Positions 12,441 to 23,446 of a stretch of 64,000 nucleotides of DNA are shown piece by piece. Position numbers and translations under genes: made by a program. Where the stretch lies: contig JAODUO010001683.1 of assembly GCA_025642075.2 (NCBI GenBank), positions 38,439-102,438 on the forward strand. The letters run 5' to 3'. Each line of letters opens with the position of its first letter. The first letter of the stretch is position 1. The notes under the pieces were generated by a model. It saw only the letters and a list, made by a program, of their open reading frames with translations, did not search any database and was not told the origin of the DNA. The DNA is from Ridgeia piscesae (taxonomy: Eukaryota > Annelida > Polychaeta > Sabellida > Siboglinidae).

Positions 12441-12992
12441 GATACTTGACATCGAGTCCATTCGACGATGTCGATGCGAAGACGCAACATCGTTGTTGAT
12501 GACGACGTTGTTTACGGGAGCTATCACTACAGCGCTTCGCAGCCTAAATTGACTCAGGCGTGGTTGTTTAAAAATAATATAACATAAAATGTGAATTGTT
12601 TTCTAAAACTTTATTGTAGAGTTAGTTTGTATAATAACTGTTTTCTGTGAGCGATCGTAGCCTAGGTCAGACTTCGCTTAGCCTCGTTATCCAAACCAAG
12701 GATCGTACGTGACGCTCTCGCTTGGTGGCACTACCATGCCATCTTTCTCCCTACTTTACTTACGGTTACGCGTACAAAAACACACATCCAATAGCATTTT
12801 TATAGAGTGTTTATTGCACGCACTAGTATTTATGAAACTAGTTTAATAATAATATTGTTAATATAAATAATTATTCGAACGCGATGCGGAGGCTTTGTTT
12901 ATCCGGGTTCCGTTTGGTGGCGCTGTTTTGTTGTTTGGTGGCGCCACCATTTGCCGTACACGACGCCCACAACCAAGACGAACGACAACATG

Positions 12993-13116
12993 TTGAACGT
13001 TCATCGCTAATTTGGCACTCTTCCAACAAAGACTGTCTGCTATGCTAGAAACGTCTCAAAGATAGTGGGGGAAATACATCGAATTTGACGAAACATGTCA
13101 CCAATCAAGAAGCTAT
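12993..13116 (+). pseudogene. hAT transposase BED zinc-finger remnant
   Basis: One frame reads SLIWHSSNKDCLLC, a stop codon, then KRLKDSGGNTSNLTKHV. The CxxC pair followed by GNTSNLTKH is the classic BED-finger pattern at the N-terminus of hAT transposases. The in-frame TAG and the apparent loss of the final His mark it as dead. It lies inside the element defined by the 8-bp duplication, supporting that assignment. Downstream DNA to 13310 keeps short related-looking frames but no catalytic region. Confidence 0.7.
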
Positions 13117-14464
13117 CAAAACGTGATGATCAACTTTCAGCGTACGGCATGTCGACGTCGTCGACGTTGACGTTGTGGACAACGTCGCATTGCCGTTGAC
13201 TCGAGAACGTGTTCTTTCGAAATATTCGACAATGAGCAAGCAGTGGACATCAAGTTACAATCGAAGCGAATCGCCATCGATTGCCGAATCTACTAAGTAA
13301 CTGCGGCCACAGCGTCAAGAAGTGACATATACGACGTGACGATTCGCTTACTGCATCTACTGCCACTGTGACACTGGCACTGGACAAATAGGTTCACCAC
13401 TGGCAGAGCCAGAGGTAGAGGAAGAAACTGACCTGTTCGTGAAAACAGTTGCAAAAACATAATGGGGCTTGTTATGTGTACTTGATAACGTGGTAATTTA
13501 AGTTTTATATTTAAAAAAATATTGGTGTGAACTGGGAAGTACAATTGTAATTTAAATTAATATTTTTTCAATTATTAATTAGTGTTATTTTATTGTAATC
13601 ATCTATACAGTTTTGATGCTAAATCACAATTATCTTTATGATAGAATTAATAATAAAAAAAGTTATAACAGTGAGGGTTCAGCTGTGCTGGCAATGACAC
13701 TATTATAAGTGATAGGTGTTTTTTATATAATAATAACATATTATTTGTATGTTTCATTTGTTTCAGCTGTATTTGTTGATGGTCATTTTAGGAGACACAT
13801 TGACTTGAAATTAAGCTGCTATATTAAAGTGTATTTACAAACAGCTGGGGTGAAGTACTGTTATTAATATAAAATAATTCAGTGCAATTAATTAATTAAT
13901 TTGTCCCTAGGTATTTTATTGCAGTTGTCTTTATTGTTTTAATATTATATTACAATTACCTTTTAGTTTTACAACAGTAATCAATTATATTGAAACTGTT
14001 GTTTGTGTACTTACATAAATAGAAAATTGCATATTAATCATTGTTTGCATGACTATAAAATTGTCACATATTTCCCTACAAGTGAAACATTTTGTGTTTC
14101 TGTGGCATTAGTCTAAGTGGATAGTAGTGTTTCTTTGGAGATCTCTACTGTACTGAATTACACTTATAAGGTAAATTTCGAGTATCGACTAAAAATCTAG
14201 TATCGATTTATATCGAAGAATTCTGATATCGAACCAGTAATATATCGATCGGTATCGAAGAATTCTGGTATCAAACCAGTAATATATCGATTGATATCGA
14301 ACCAGCACTACTTCTTTTGCATACTGTGCTTCTACTGGGAACTGTGTTCTATGTGAAAATTATACTTAATTACAACGTAAGTATCGAGTATCGAGTATCG
14401 AAACAAATTCAGGTATCGATCGGTATCGAACAAAACCTGGTATCAAACCAGCACTAATTTTAAT

Positions 14465-15879
14465 ATATATCTTCGACCAATTCAACCACGCTTTAAGATT
14501 CTACACTACAACGCCGAACCACGTGTGTGTTGTTAACATTTACCCCTTGAACCAAAACCGATTACAAAACATCACCAATCACATCAGCACACCTAATGAC
14601 CCTAGAAACGACACTAAAATCATCGAACTCTTAGCACCGGTTCCAGAGGTACCATCAGAAACTCAACCCTCAACCTTCTGAAACAGTCTAGGATCAAGGT
14701 CATCTGGGCCAATTATCCAGTTTTTTTCCAGATGTGAACATGGCATGGTTCAGTATGACGATGACGTTTTGATTTGTTTGGCCACGAAGAAGATATGCAA
14801 ACGTCCTGATTGTTGTCTTGCTTTCCTAAATATCCTAGGCAGTTTAAACTGCCGGACAATTATTGCTTATTTTTTCATTACACGGGAACCAGAACTTGTC
14901 TACTTGTATTTATTTATATAAATATACACAACGAGACTCTTTGATTTATCATTAACAGTAACTTGTATTGAACAAAAGCTTGCATAATTGTTAAGATCAC
15001 CAAACACAATTTGTCGCTCGTCACCATGCCATTGACATCGTCGTGGTATTGGTATTGCATTGGCTAATAACAACCCCAACAATGCATGATTTCCATGGTC
15101 ATTCTTACCGGCAATGTGAGACACATCTCTGAATATGCTTATGATTATCTTCCGGAAAACGAAACAGTAACCACCATTTGGGGAGAGTTATTTCAATCAA
15201 AAGCAAAGCAGAATCGTGTGCTTTAACATGGGGGAGTTATTATCGAGCGTTAGACATACACGAACTATAGCTTACATATCACGGGCATTTCTTATTACTA
15301 AAAAGTAGTTTACCATAAGTAAAGGTTGATATAATGTTTTCGTCACGGTTTCTGTTGGTAATAGCTATGCTACAACACCAACGAGGAAACATGATACCCA
15401 GTCCATCGCATATAAATATACATATAATGTAAATATCATGCTTTCACATTTACGAACATGTTATGTTTTTATCAATATTTAACTGAAATGTCAGTATCAT
15501 ACCAAGCAACAGTGAAATGCAGATTATTTCAACATCCGTTCCTGAATCGTTGCACGATAATTTTCGCCGTTCCATCACACATGGACATATATTATTATGT
15601 ATATTATGCATTTTACATCGACTGACATGTTGAATTATATCAACATTTAGCTCCAAGTGACATATCAGTCTCATGCGATTCGTACAGCAAATGTTACGAT
15701 GATTGTAAACATCCGTTCAGGAATTTTTCCGAGATCATTCCGGAAACTACCGAGTGTCCATGATCCATACCCGGAACTGACTATTAGTGTAGACTGGGAT
15801 GTATTTTCCGTAGGAATCTTATGCCCAAAGTGAGATAGTGATTGATTTGACTTTATTTGGGTATGAAATAAACACAAAT
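14465..15879. other. no gene seen
   Basis: About 1.4 kb with no exon or coding element recognised. Bases 14985-15115 resemble 26540-26645, sharing GATCACCAAACACAA-like and CATGATTTCC...ACCGGCAA segments, so an unnamed dispersed repeat is likely. The minus-strand frames at 14900-15124 and 15450-15877 carry no domain signal. Confidence 0.5.
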
Positions 15880-16251
15880 CTTAGGTTACACTTTTTTAGA
15901 CATCTGTAAGGCCCACAATCCAAGATGGCCGCCGGCACTCATGGAAAATACAGAAAATGGCATATCTCTGGAACTGCTTGACCAACTTCAATGATGATAG
16001 ACTATTGTATGGTTTTCAGACATGCCTGGTGATTTGGAATATGCTTCAGGTCGATAGTAGGTCAAGGACATGCATGAAGGTCAAGGTAAAGGTCATTTCT
16101 GACTGGTTTCAATTCGAAAGTCATGCAGTTAAGTCAAAACAAAGGTCAACATATGATGAACATTCAATAAATCAAATTATAACAAGTAGGTCATGTAATT
16201 GTTTTTTAATTACCGCATAATACTAGAATACAAACGTACAAACACCAAAGG

Positions 16252-16314
<63 letters not shown>

Positions 16315-16339
16315 TGTATTCATATTTTGACCTTATACC

Positions 16340-16431
<92 letters not shown>

Positions 16432-16727
16432 GTTCAGGTTCAAGGTCAAAATACCAAAAATCAAATAGAAGTAATTACCAATAATGAATTGTACTGCATA
16501 TCAAGCAACCTATTTTATGTTGTTCTGAAACACCTATAGGGACATACACAGACAACACATTGAATAAGATTAAATTTGGGCGAAAATAAAAATGTTGAAG
16601 GTTATATTCTTTAAACATGCATATACAACACATCTATCATGGAACATGCCATGTTTAACACTTAGTGAGTTATACCAGTGTTACACAATCTTCTGATAGT
16701 TCATCCTTGTTCATCCTCCTGCAACCG

Positions 16728-16946
16728 TCATACATCATCTTCATCTGCTATCATCCTGTAGTCAGGAAGGTTGCTGCAATGCGAAGTGTGGCATTTGCAG
16801 AGACCAGTGCAGGGGAGGTCGTACTTCTTGCATGAGCAGTGACCCTTGCAAGATGTCTTGCAACCAGATTTGATCAGTTCCAAGACGGCAACTGGTGCTG
16901 GTTTGTAGAGGCACCGGACTGGGACATACTTGTCCCCGGCAAGCAT
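16728..16946 (-). pseudogene. Cys-rich C-terminal end of a transposon-type protein, left arm
   Basis: The frame reads VPVRCLYKPAPVAVLELIKSG, followed by CKTSC, CSCKKYDLPC, CKCHTSHC and a short tail ending ADEDDV. The spaced Cys pattern (C-x3-C-x4-CxC-x6-C-x3-CxC-x5-C) resembles the C-termini of a protein family repeated in invertebrate genomes, recalled from memory and not searched. The plus-strand partner at about 18380-18590 shows this is one end of an inverted duplication. No start or upstream domain is attached in this orientation. Confidence 0.55.
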
Positions 16947-17412
16947 ACATCAGGGGCAGTAGGCATGTGTGAGGTGTTGTGTAGCTTTTGACCATCATAG
17001 CCACAAAGTTGATGTGTTAGATATGGGGCATCAGTGTTGCTCTGGTCGGAGGAAGCTTCTCGCCCTCCAGATTCTTGAATCTAAACAGTTACCAACGCAA
17101 AGCTGGTATGGTAGTTGCATCCCCGGAGGTGTATACTGATAAAAACCAACTTATCGATGGGCTGCACATCTTCGGATCACTCCTCATTCCTAAAGACAAA
17201 GTATCCATCACATATGATGTTGAGGGAGCAAATCCCATTCGGACAGAGAGACACATACACCAACCGCGGCAATCATCCAGGCACCACGTAAACAATCATC
17301 AGTCCAGGCACCAGCACAAAATGATACACACGATGGCCTCCTCAACATTCTCATTGATGACATAATTCAACCCCATGACCATTATCATCATTGACAGTAT
17401 GGCTGTAGTTCA

Positions 17413-17995
17413 ATGATGTATGAAAACAGTCCAAGCATGAAGAAGAATCTCAATTTCAAGGATGTCTATGTCAAGAGAATTACAAGGATGTTGAAACCGT
17501 ACGATGAGGAGCGCATCATATTTGACTGCTATGACATCTGTCAATCACTGAAACAACACGAGGGCCAAGCGAGCACAGAGAAAGGAGATGGAGTTTCCGA
17601 TCCATGACGAGATGGACATGGCTAAGATTACCCTCAAAGAGCTGCTCTCTTCTGCTCTCTTCTTTCCAACATTCTTGGTAATGCCATACTGGAGGAATAC
17701 AAAGGATCGAAGAAAAGGTGGTGGGCAGATCAATCAACCCCACTCCTTGGATGAGTCGATGTCCACTAACAATCAGGAGGAGGCAGACACCATGATTCCT
17801 TTGATGTAATTGATGTCATCGGTGATTCTGAGAGACATAGCTGTGTTGTCAACTGACACTAACATACTGATCTTGCTGGTGGATCTTGTGGCTCATGGAC
17901 GACTTGGTGCATTCACCAAGCTCAATTTCCTCACTGGAAAAGGCGACAAGTATCGATCGATTAACATTCGTGATCGTGTGAGTGTCAAGGTCTGA
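17413..17995 (+). pseudogene. PIN/FEN-like transposon protein, fragmented
   Basis: Three overlapping plus-strand frames form one protein broken by frameshifts. The first has FKDVYVKRITRMLKPYDEER and IIFDCYDICQSLK; the second has MDMAKITLKELLSS and later NQEEADTMIPLM; the third has STDTNILILLVDL and LTGKGDKYRSINI. The acidic pair EEADT ... STDTN resembles EAE/EAD ... SxDSD motifs of FEN/XPG-type PIN nucleases. This order also fits a family I recall as common in cnidarian and lophotrochozoan genomes, usually ending in a Cys-rich tail. The nuclease assignment is an inference. Confidence 0.5.
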
Positions 17996-18199
17996 TTAGT
18001 TTTCATATCTTCACAGGTGCAAATTGGGGAGGGAAATTTGTTGGAATGTCAACGAAGAGTTGGACCACCTCGTACCTATCCTTGCCCAATGATGACCCCA
18101 TCGTCTCTGCCTTCCAACTCCTTGGCGAAGGTTGCTCACAAGCCACAAGGAGCTGCCCGAAGAAGTGCGGCCCCTCGTGTAGTATACAGCTCCGGGGGG

Positions 18200-18590
18200 T
18201 GCAACTACCATACCAGCTTTGCGTTGGGAACTGTTCCAGGAATCTGGAGGGCGAGAAGCCTCCTCCGACGAGAGAAACACTGATGCGCCATATCTTACGC
18301 ACCAACATTGTGGCTACGAGGGACAAAAGCTATACAACACCTCACCCATGTGTACTGCCACTAGAGGAAATGGATGGATGCTTGCCGGGGACGAATATGT
18401 CCCAGTCCGGTGTCTCTACAAACCAGCACTAGTTGCCATCTTGGAACTGATCAAATGTGGTTGCAAGACATCTTGCAAGGGTCGCTGCTCATGTAAGAAG
18501 AACAACCTACCGGTTCTGCTCTCTGCAAATGCCACAATTCTGATTGCTGCAACCTTCCTGACTACAGGATGATAGCAGATGAAGATGATG
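18200..18590 (+). pseudogene. Cys-rich C-terminal end of the same protein, right arm
   Basis: A frame in 18219-18572 carries RCLYKPALVAILELIKCG, CKTSCKGRCSCKKNNLP, then loses the expected CTGLCKC stretch through a small indel: a C/T change and frame shift give VLLSANA in place of it. In the left arm the same positions keep those cysteines. It lies downstream of and colinear with the loop protein, so this arm probably holds the natural 3' end and the left arm an inverted copy. Confidence 0.5.
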
Positions 18591-19249
18591 TATGACTGTT
18601 GCAGGAGGATGAACAAGGGTGACACTATCAGAAGATTGTGTACCGCGGATTTAACTCACGAAGTGTTCAACATGGCATGTTCCATGATAGATGTGTTGTA
18701 TGTGTATTTGTAAAGAATCTAACCATTAAAAATTAAATAGGTTGCTTGACATGCTGTGCAGTTCACTATTGGTAATTGCTTCTATTGGTTTATTACTTAC
18801 TGGTATTCATATTTTGACCCTGAACCTGAACTTTTGTATATACATAGATGTACCTCCTTGGTGTTTGTACGTTTGTATTCTAGTATTATGCTGTAATTAA
18901 AAAAATATGATCTAATTGTTATAATTTGATTTTATTGAATGTTGATAATACGTTGACCTTTGTTTTGACCTTACCGCATGACTTTGACCTCCAATCGACT
19001 TGAAACCAATCAAAAATTGCCTTTACCTTGACCTTCTTGCATGACCTTGACCTATTATCGACCTGAAACATATCCCAGATTACAAGGCATGTTTGAAAAC
19101 CATAAAATAGAGTCTAACCTCATTGAAGTTGGTCAAGTAGTTCCAGAGATATGACATTTTCTGTATTTTCCATGAGTTGGATTTTGGGCCTTACAGGTGT
19201 CTAAAAATGTGTAACCTAAGTTTACGACAACCTATTTTCTTTGTTTCAG

Positions 19250-19347
19250 GATTCAGTGTTTCTTCTCTGAGACAAAGAATAACATGAACTGTTACTTGAT
19301 GATATATCTGCAAGTACTGTTGTTGTATGTCCGATTCTCTTTTGCTG
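19250..19347 (+). CDS. probable signal-peptide exon (first coding exon) of a secreted protein
   Basis: A polypyrimidine tract ending TTTGTTTCAG precedes the exon and GTAGGT follows it. After a 34-nt 5' untranslated part comes ATG at 19284, then 21 codons starting MNCYLMIY, with a hydrophobic core LQVLLLYV and an FSFA end that fits signal peptidase. The exon ends after the first base of a codon (phase 1), matching the phase-1 starts of every downstream EGF and F5/8C exon on this strand. It is therefore the best candidate start of the EGF/lectin gene, but the next recognised exon is 12 kb away behind many LINEs. It could belong to another gene, or exons could be missed. Confidence 0.55.
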
Positions 19348-19779
19348 GTAGGTGTTTTATAAATTGTTCCTTATTACATTAACTACTGATTATAGATAAA
19401 TCCATAGAGGGAACCGTTTAAAACATATTTATACTAACTGAATGTTCAGAATTCGTGTGCCGATGACGCGACCTTATGCGAAGTTGATATGTCAGGAAAA
19501 GTACGTTCTTGGCAGCAATGCGTGGAAGAAATAGTTATAATATGAAGTCAGTGTTTTCTTTGCAGAACGTCCACATAATGAAAGACTAATTATAATATGA
19601 ATGCCGGCTAATCAGAAGTCATTCAGCCATCTTTGAATATCATTGTTATACAAGTAAATAGGTAAAAAAGAATATCTATGTGTTACAGGAAAGTCGAACA
19701 CATGTACATAATACAGAACGACTGTTGTTTCTATACAGCATCAAGTGAATTGGAGAGAGCTACTATGAACATCCCACAC

Positions 19780-19815
19780 GCACACACGCACACACGCACA
19801 CACGCACACACGCAC

Positions 19816-19859
<44 letters not shown>

Positions 19860-19880
19860 GCGCGCGCACACACGCACTCA
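19780..19880. repeat. (CA)n microsatellite
   Basis: About 100 bases of ACAC with regular CACG steps and a short GCGCGCGC run. The open frame across it is an artefact. Confidence 0.95.
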
Positions 19881-19929
19881 CACACACATGTGATGATTAT
19901 GATGATGTATAAAACATGATATCATCAGC

Positions 19930-21137
19930 AGCAGCAGCAGTCCCTCGAAACGAGGACGACGTCTTCCTATGGTCGGTCATGTGTCCTGAGGTGACTCGAT
20001 AGCCCGATTGTTGATCTGCAGATCTTGTTGCAGTGCGGGCAGGAGGTGCCAGATGGAAGGGAGACGTGAAGATGTTGAAACATTTCCCACTCCTTTCTCC
20101 TCAGCCGTTTCTCCGCCTTGGTTTTTCTTATGTTGATGGAGAGTCCTAGACTTTGATATGCTGTAAGGAGGTCAAGGCTTGTCTGAAGCTCTTCTGCTGT
20201 GTGGGCATGAATGGCACATTACTGGAGGTATATAACAGCAGTCTTTGTCAGTTTTGTTTTGGCCTTGAGACGACTTAAGTCTCCATCGAGTCGGTAGTCA
20301 ATTTCAACTCCACACGGAAGGCGGCCACGTACAAGAAAGAGTATGGCACATAAGTAGAGAGTCGGTGCACTGACGCATCCCTGCTTCACCTGTACGGATG
20401 GTAAAAGGTTATGTTTCAGTCCCGTTTATGAGGACAGTTGCTGTCACCAATCTCAAGATTGTGATGAAGTTGGCAGGGCAATCAAATCTGGATAAAACTT
20501 TCCAGAGAGCTTCACGGTTGATGGACTCGAATGCCTTAGCCGAGTCAATGAAAAGATCTTTGTTTTGTTGCTGACATTTCTCTTGAATTTGTCGGGCCAC
20601 AAAGATCATGTCCGTGGTTGATCGAAATGTCCTGAAGCCACACTGGCTTTCAGGTAGTAGGTCTTCTGACAGCGGGAGCAAGCGGTTAATAGGAACAAGA
20701 GCGAGTATTTTCCCTGCTATGGAAAGAAGGCAATACCTGGGTAGTTCCCACAGTCTGATGTAGTTCTTTTTTTTTATTTTATTGGCATTTCTGAGATCTG
20801 ATGGGATTTGCTTGTCTTGCATATTAGTTTCTATGGTTTGCTTGCTAGATTCTCGCCACCAAACCTGAAGATTTTTTATCGAAAGGATGCCGTCCGGGCC
20901 GCATGAATAATGGTTTTTCATTTGCATTGTAGCACGTTGGACCTCATCCGGAGTTGGCAGGATATCTCGGTTCAGGAGCAGCTCAAAGTGCTCTCTCCAT
21001 CGTTGTTAAATAGCAGTGTTATCCTTCAGAAGTGTCCCATCCTGGAGCGGACTGTGGTTATTTGAGTCCGATTCGTAGATAGCCTTTGTTGCTTCGAAGA
21101 AATTGTGCGTGTCATGCTGATCAGGAAAGGCCTGAAT
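19930..21137 (-). mobile_element. RTE-like LINE, 3' part (outermost layer of nest)
   Basis: On minus, 20927-20409 encodes a reverse transcriptase start: IPSDLRNAN, then LLSIAGKILALVPINRLLP, ESQCGFRTFRSTTDMIF and a KAFESINREALWKVL stretch. The first catalytic Asp region is changed (FIDSAKAFES, a missing segment). Further 3' (about 20050-19980) is a C2H2 finger CPHCNKICRSTIGLSSHLRT with a final H, then a GCTGCTGCT/GAT tail at 19930. The RT core with YADD is lost. The element resumes at 23447 after an insertion marked by duplicated GGCCTGAAT. Clade assignment is tentative. Confidence 0.8.
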
Positions 21138-23446
21138 CTGAATGGATACGTCGTAAGGAGCCAATATTGGCTATTATATACGACGGGGGTGTGTGCGCAT
21201 GTTATTGAGTGTTTGAGCCGCAGATCAGGCTGCTGAAATCAGTTACGGTTTCAGCCTGGACCTGCGACTCGTTGAGTTGATGCCAGTCACCTATTGTTTT
21301 TACAACAGAACGAACTCTTAAATTGTTCAGAGTGGGCTGCATGTACTATGAAACATCTGGTGTTGTTGGTTGTTAGTTGTTGAAAAAAAATTGAGGATAC
21401 ATGGTCTGGGAAGTGCTTAGGCTTGATATGTCTTTTGTTTGTTTTTTGTGGCCGGAAGAATGTTTCAGTGGGGAGGGCTGGGATAGATCCTTTAACAGTT
21501 CGGTATATAAATTGTCATAAGGTGGAGGTAGATGATGTGTTCAAGGATTTTACATGGAACATATGTAAGGGAGATGGGACGATAGTTTTATGGTATGTGT
21601 TTATCTCCTTTTTTGAAGAATGCCGACACGTTTGCAGTGCGCCAGTCTGAGGTTAAGACGGCTGTGTCTAATGACCGTTGGAAGATGTCCCTGAGTGCTG
21701 GGGCTAGGGTGTCAGCACAGTTCTTCAAAATTACATTGGAGATTTGGTCAATTCACATGCTTTGTGGGGATTGATGGCTTTGAGTAACTTGCATACTCCG
21801 GCTCTGTTAATGTTAATATCACTTATAATTGGGTGTTGTTGAGGGTCAAGGTGTGGCGAGCAGATCCACCATCTCTGGTGAAGACACTCTGGAACTGATC
21901 CACGAGGATCTCAGCCTTCTCCTTGCTGTCACACACCAGTGAACCATTCTTTTTCTTGTCTTGTTTTCTGCTTTTAATGTATTTTAAGAAGGCGTTCGAC
22001 AGGGTATGGCATGCAGCACTATGGGCCACCATGAGGCATTTCAATATCAACGCCAACCTGGTCAGAATGATACAGAACCTTTATGAGAAGGACACCAGCG
22101 CAGTCTACTACCTTAACAACAGCATAGGGGACTGGTTCAGAACCACCGTCGGAGTAAGACAAGGCTATGTGCTCTCCCCCACCCTCTTCAACATCTTCTT
22201 GGAGAGAATTATGACTGACGCATTAAATGATCATGTAGGGACAGTCAGCATTGGTGGCAGGAATACTACAAACTTGCGTTTTGCCGACAACATAGATGGC
22301 CTGGCAGGAAGGGAAGAGGAGCTAGCTGACTTGGTGGAGCGCCTTGACAAGACTTCTATAGCCTTCGGCATGCAGATCAGTGCAGAAAAGACCAAACTGA
22401 TGACCAACAACACCAACGGCTTCAGCACTGACATCAGGGTCAACGGCGAGAAACTAGATTGCGTCAACAGGTTCAAATATATAGGAGCAATCATCACATA
22501 TGAAGGATCTAAACCTGAAATTTTCGCCAGGATCGCCCAGGCCACAGCAGCACTCGCCAAACTCAAGACCATCTGGAATGACAGGAATATAGCGCTCAGC
22601 TCAAAGATGAGACTGATGCGCTCCCTAGTCATGTCCATATTCCTGTACGCCTGTGAGTCTTGGACACTAATAGCATACACAGAGAGAAGGATACAGGCCA
22701 TGGAGATGAGATGCTTCAGAAAGCTCCTCGGCATCACCTACAGAGACCACATCTCAAACGAAGAGGTGCGAAACAGAACCCGGCAAGCCATTGGGCCCCA
22801 CGAAGACCTCTTGACCACAGTAAAACGTCGCAAACTGAAATTGTACGGGCACATAACAAGATCTTCAGGGCTTGCCAAGACAATCCTTCAGGGCACAGTG
22901 CAAGGTGGGCGGAGACGAGGCAGACAGAAAAAGAGATGGGAGGACAACATCCCGGAATGGACGGGCATGACACTGTGGCGCCCCAACGGTCCACTAAGAC
23001 TACGGGATAGGCGAAGGTGAAGGTGAATGTATTTCCAGAAGGGTTTTGAGTTGTTTGTCTGGAGTCCTTGGGTTATGGTATTATTTATGTATTCCCATTC
23101 GGCTTTACGCATACTTCTCCTACATGTGTTTGGATGGATTTGTAGTTTGTCCAGTTGTTTGTTTTCTTAGCTTTCTTCTAGACTCTTCTCTTTCGCTTTA
23201 GTAGTCGATGCAGCTTCCTATTTAACCATGGGAAGTTGCATCGGCTGGAGCTCAGTTTTGATGGGATATGTTTGTCAATAGATTTTGTTAGCGTATTCTT
23301 GAAGGTTGCCCACAGTGATTCGGTGCATGCACCTGTGTTGTATTGGGTTTTGATTTTATTTGACAAGGTGTTAAAGTCAACATTAAGGCTTTCCCAGTCA
23401 GCGCGTGCAAACTGGTAGATATGTCTGCGTTGTTTATTTTGGTAGT
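21138..23446 (-). mobile_element. Jockey/CR1-like LINE inserted in the RTE-like LINE (middle layer)
   Basis: Direct repeats GGCCTGAAT at 21129-21137 and 23447-23455 flank it. On minus it reads from 23440: RADWESLNVDFNTLSNKIKT, ESLWATFKNTLTKSIDKHIP, NFPWLNRKLHRLLKRKRR and MRKAEWEYINNTITQG, then KPFWKYI at the next insertion. It resumes at 21975 as KYIKSRKQD, DSKEKAEILVDQFQSVFT, then DQISNVILKNCADTLAP (about 21750) and NYRPISLT. The RT palm is deleted after that, and a 3' UTR runs to the TTACGACGTATCCATTCAG end at 21138. Stops and frameshifts are frequent. Confidence 0.85.
21985..23025 (+). mobile_element. 5'-truncated RTE-type LINE (innermost layer)
   Basis: A 1041-bp insertion bounded by the direct repeat AATGTATTT at 21976-21984 and 23026-23034. 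It starts inside the RT palm (KKAFDRVWHAALW) and stays open to the stop at 23018-23020. Visible motifs are VGVRQGYVLSPTLFNIFLER, LRFADNIDGLAG, AEKTKLMTNN, FKYIGAI and RRGRQKKRWEDNI. The catalytic FADD is FADN, so the copy is inactive. The 3' end is AGGCGAAGGTGAAGGTGA, a short G-rich tail as expected for RTE-type target-primed insertion. The ORF-like N-terminus upstream of KKAFD is only read-through from antisense host DNA. Confidence 0.92.

Larger units (their letters stand above)
12099..14456. mobile_element. hAT-superfamily DNA transposon, decayed, with intact target duplication
   Basis: The left end TAGTGCTGGTTCGATA (12099) and right end TATCAAACCAGCACTA (to 14456) are imperfect terminal inverted repeats. 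They are bracketed by a perfect 8-bp direct repeat ATTTTAAT at 12091-12098 and 14457-14464. An 8-bp duplication with TAG-type ends is the hAT hallmark. Both subterminal regions are packed with ATCGATACC/GGTATCGA motifs. A BED-finger remnant lies at 12993-13116. A second inward end, ATCGAACCAGCACTA (to 14310), suggests an internal rearrangement. No full transposase frame remains. Confidence 0.88.
15880..19220. mobile_element. foldback-like DNA element with >1-kb inverted ends
   Basis: The left end CTTAGGTTACACTTTTTTAG (15880) is inverted at the right end, which closes GTGTAACCTAAG at 19220. Homology continues inwards for over 1 kb on each side: 15880 to about 17140 against about 18178 to 19220. 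The outer parts share AAGGTCA-rich segments and TTACAGRTGTCTAA; the inner parts are two copies of a Cys-rich coding end facing opposite ways. The loop (17140-18180) carries more of the same protein. Two (TA)n arrays have expanded only in the left arm (16263-16426). I see no clear target duplication. The superfamily is not decided. Confidence 0.75.

Noticed and set aside
12067..12552. 161-codon repetitive DTFDTFDTF frame and its antisense RRYRRY frame
   Set aside because: A 9-bp minisatellite keeps all frames open; both strands and several frames are equally open, and it lies inside a hAT element.
21923..21984. Signal-peptide-like N-terminus of the 365-codon RT frame
   Set aside because: These codons are antisense of the host LINE and lie outside the inserted element, whose left edge is fixed by the 9-bp duplication at 21985.
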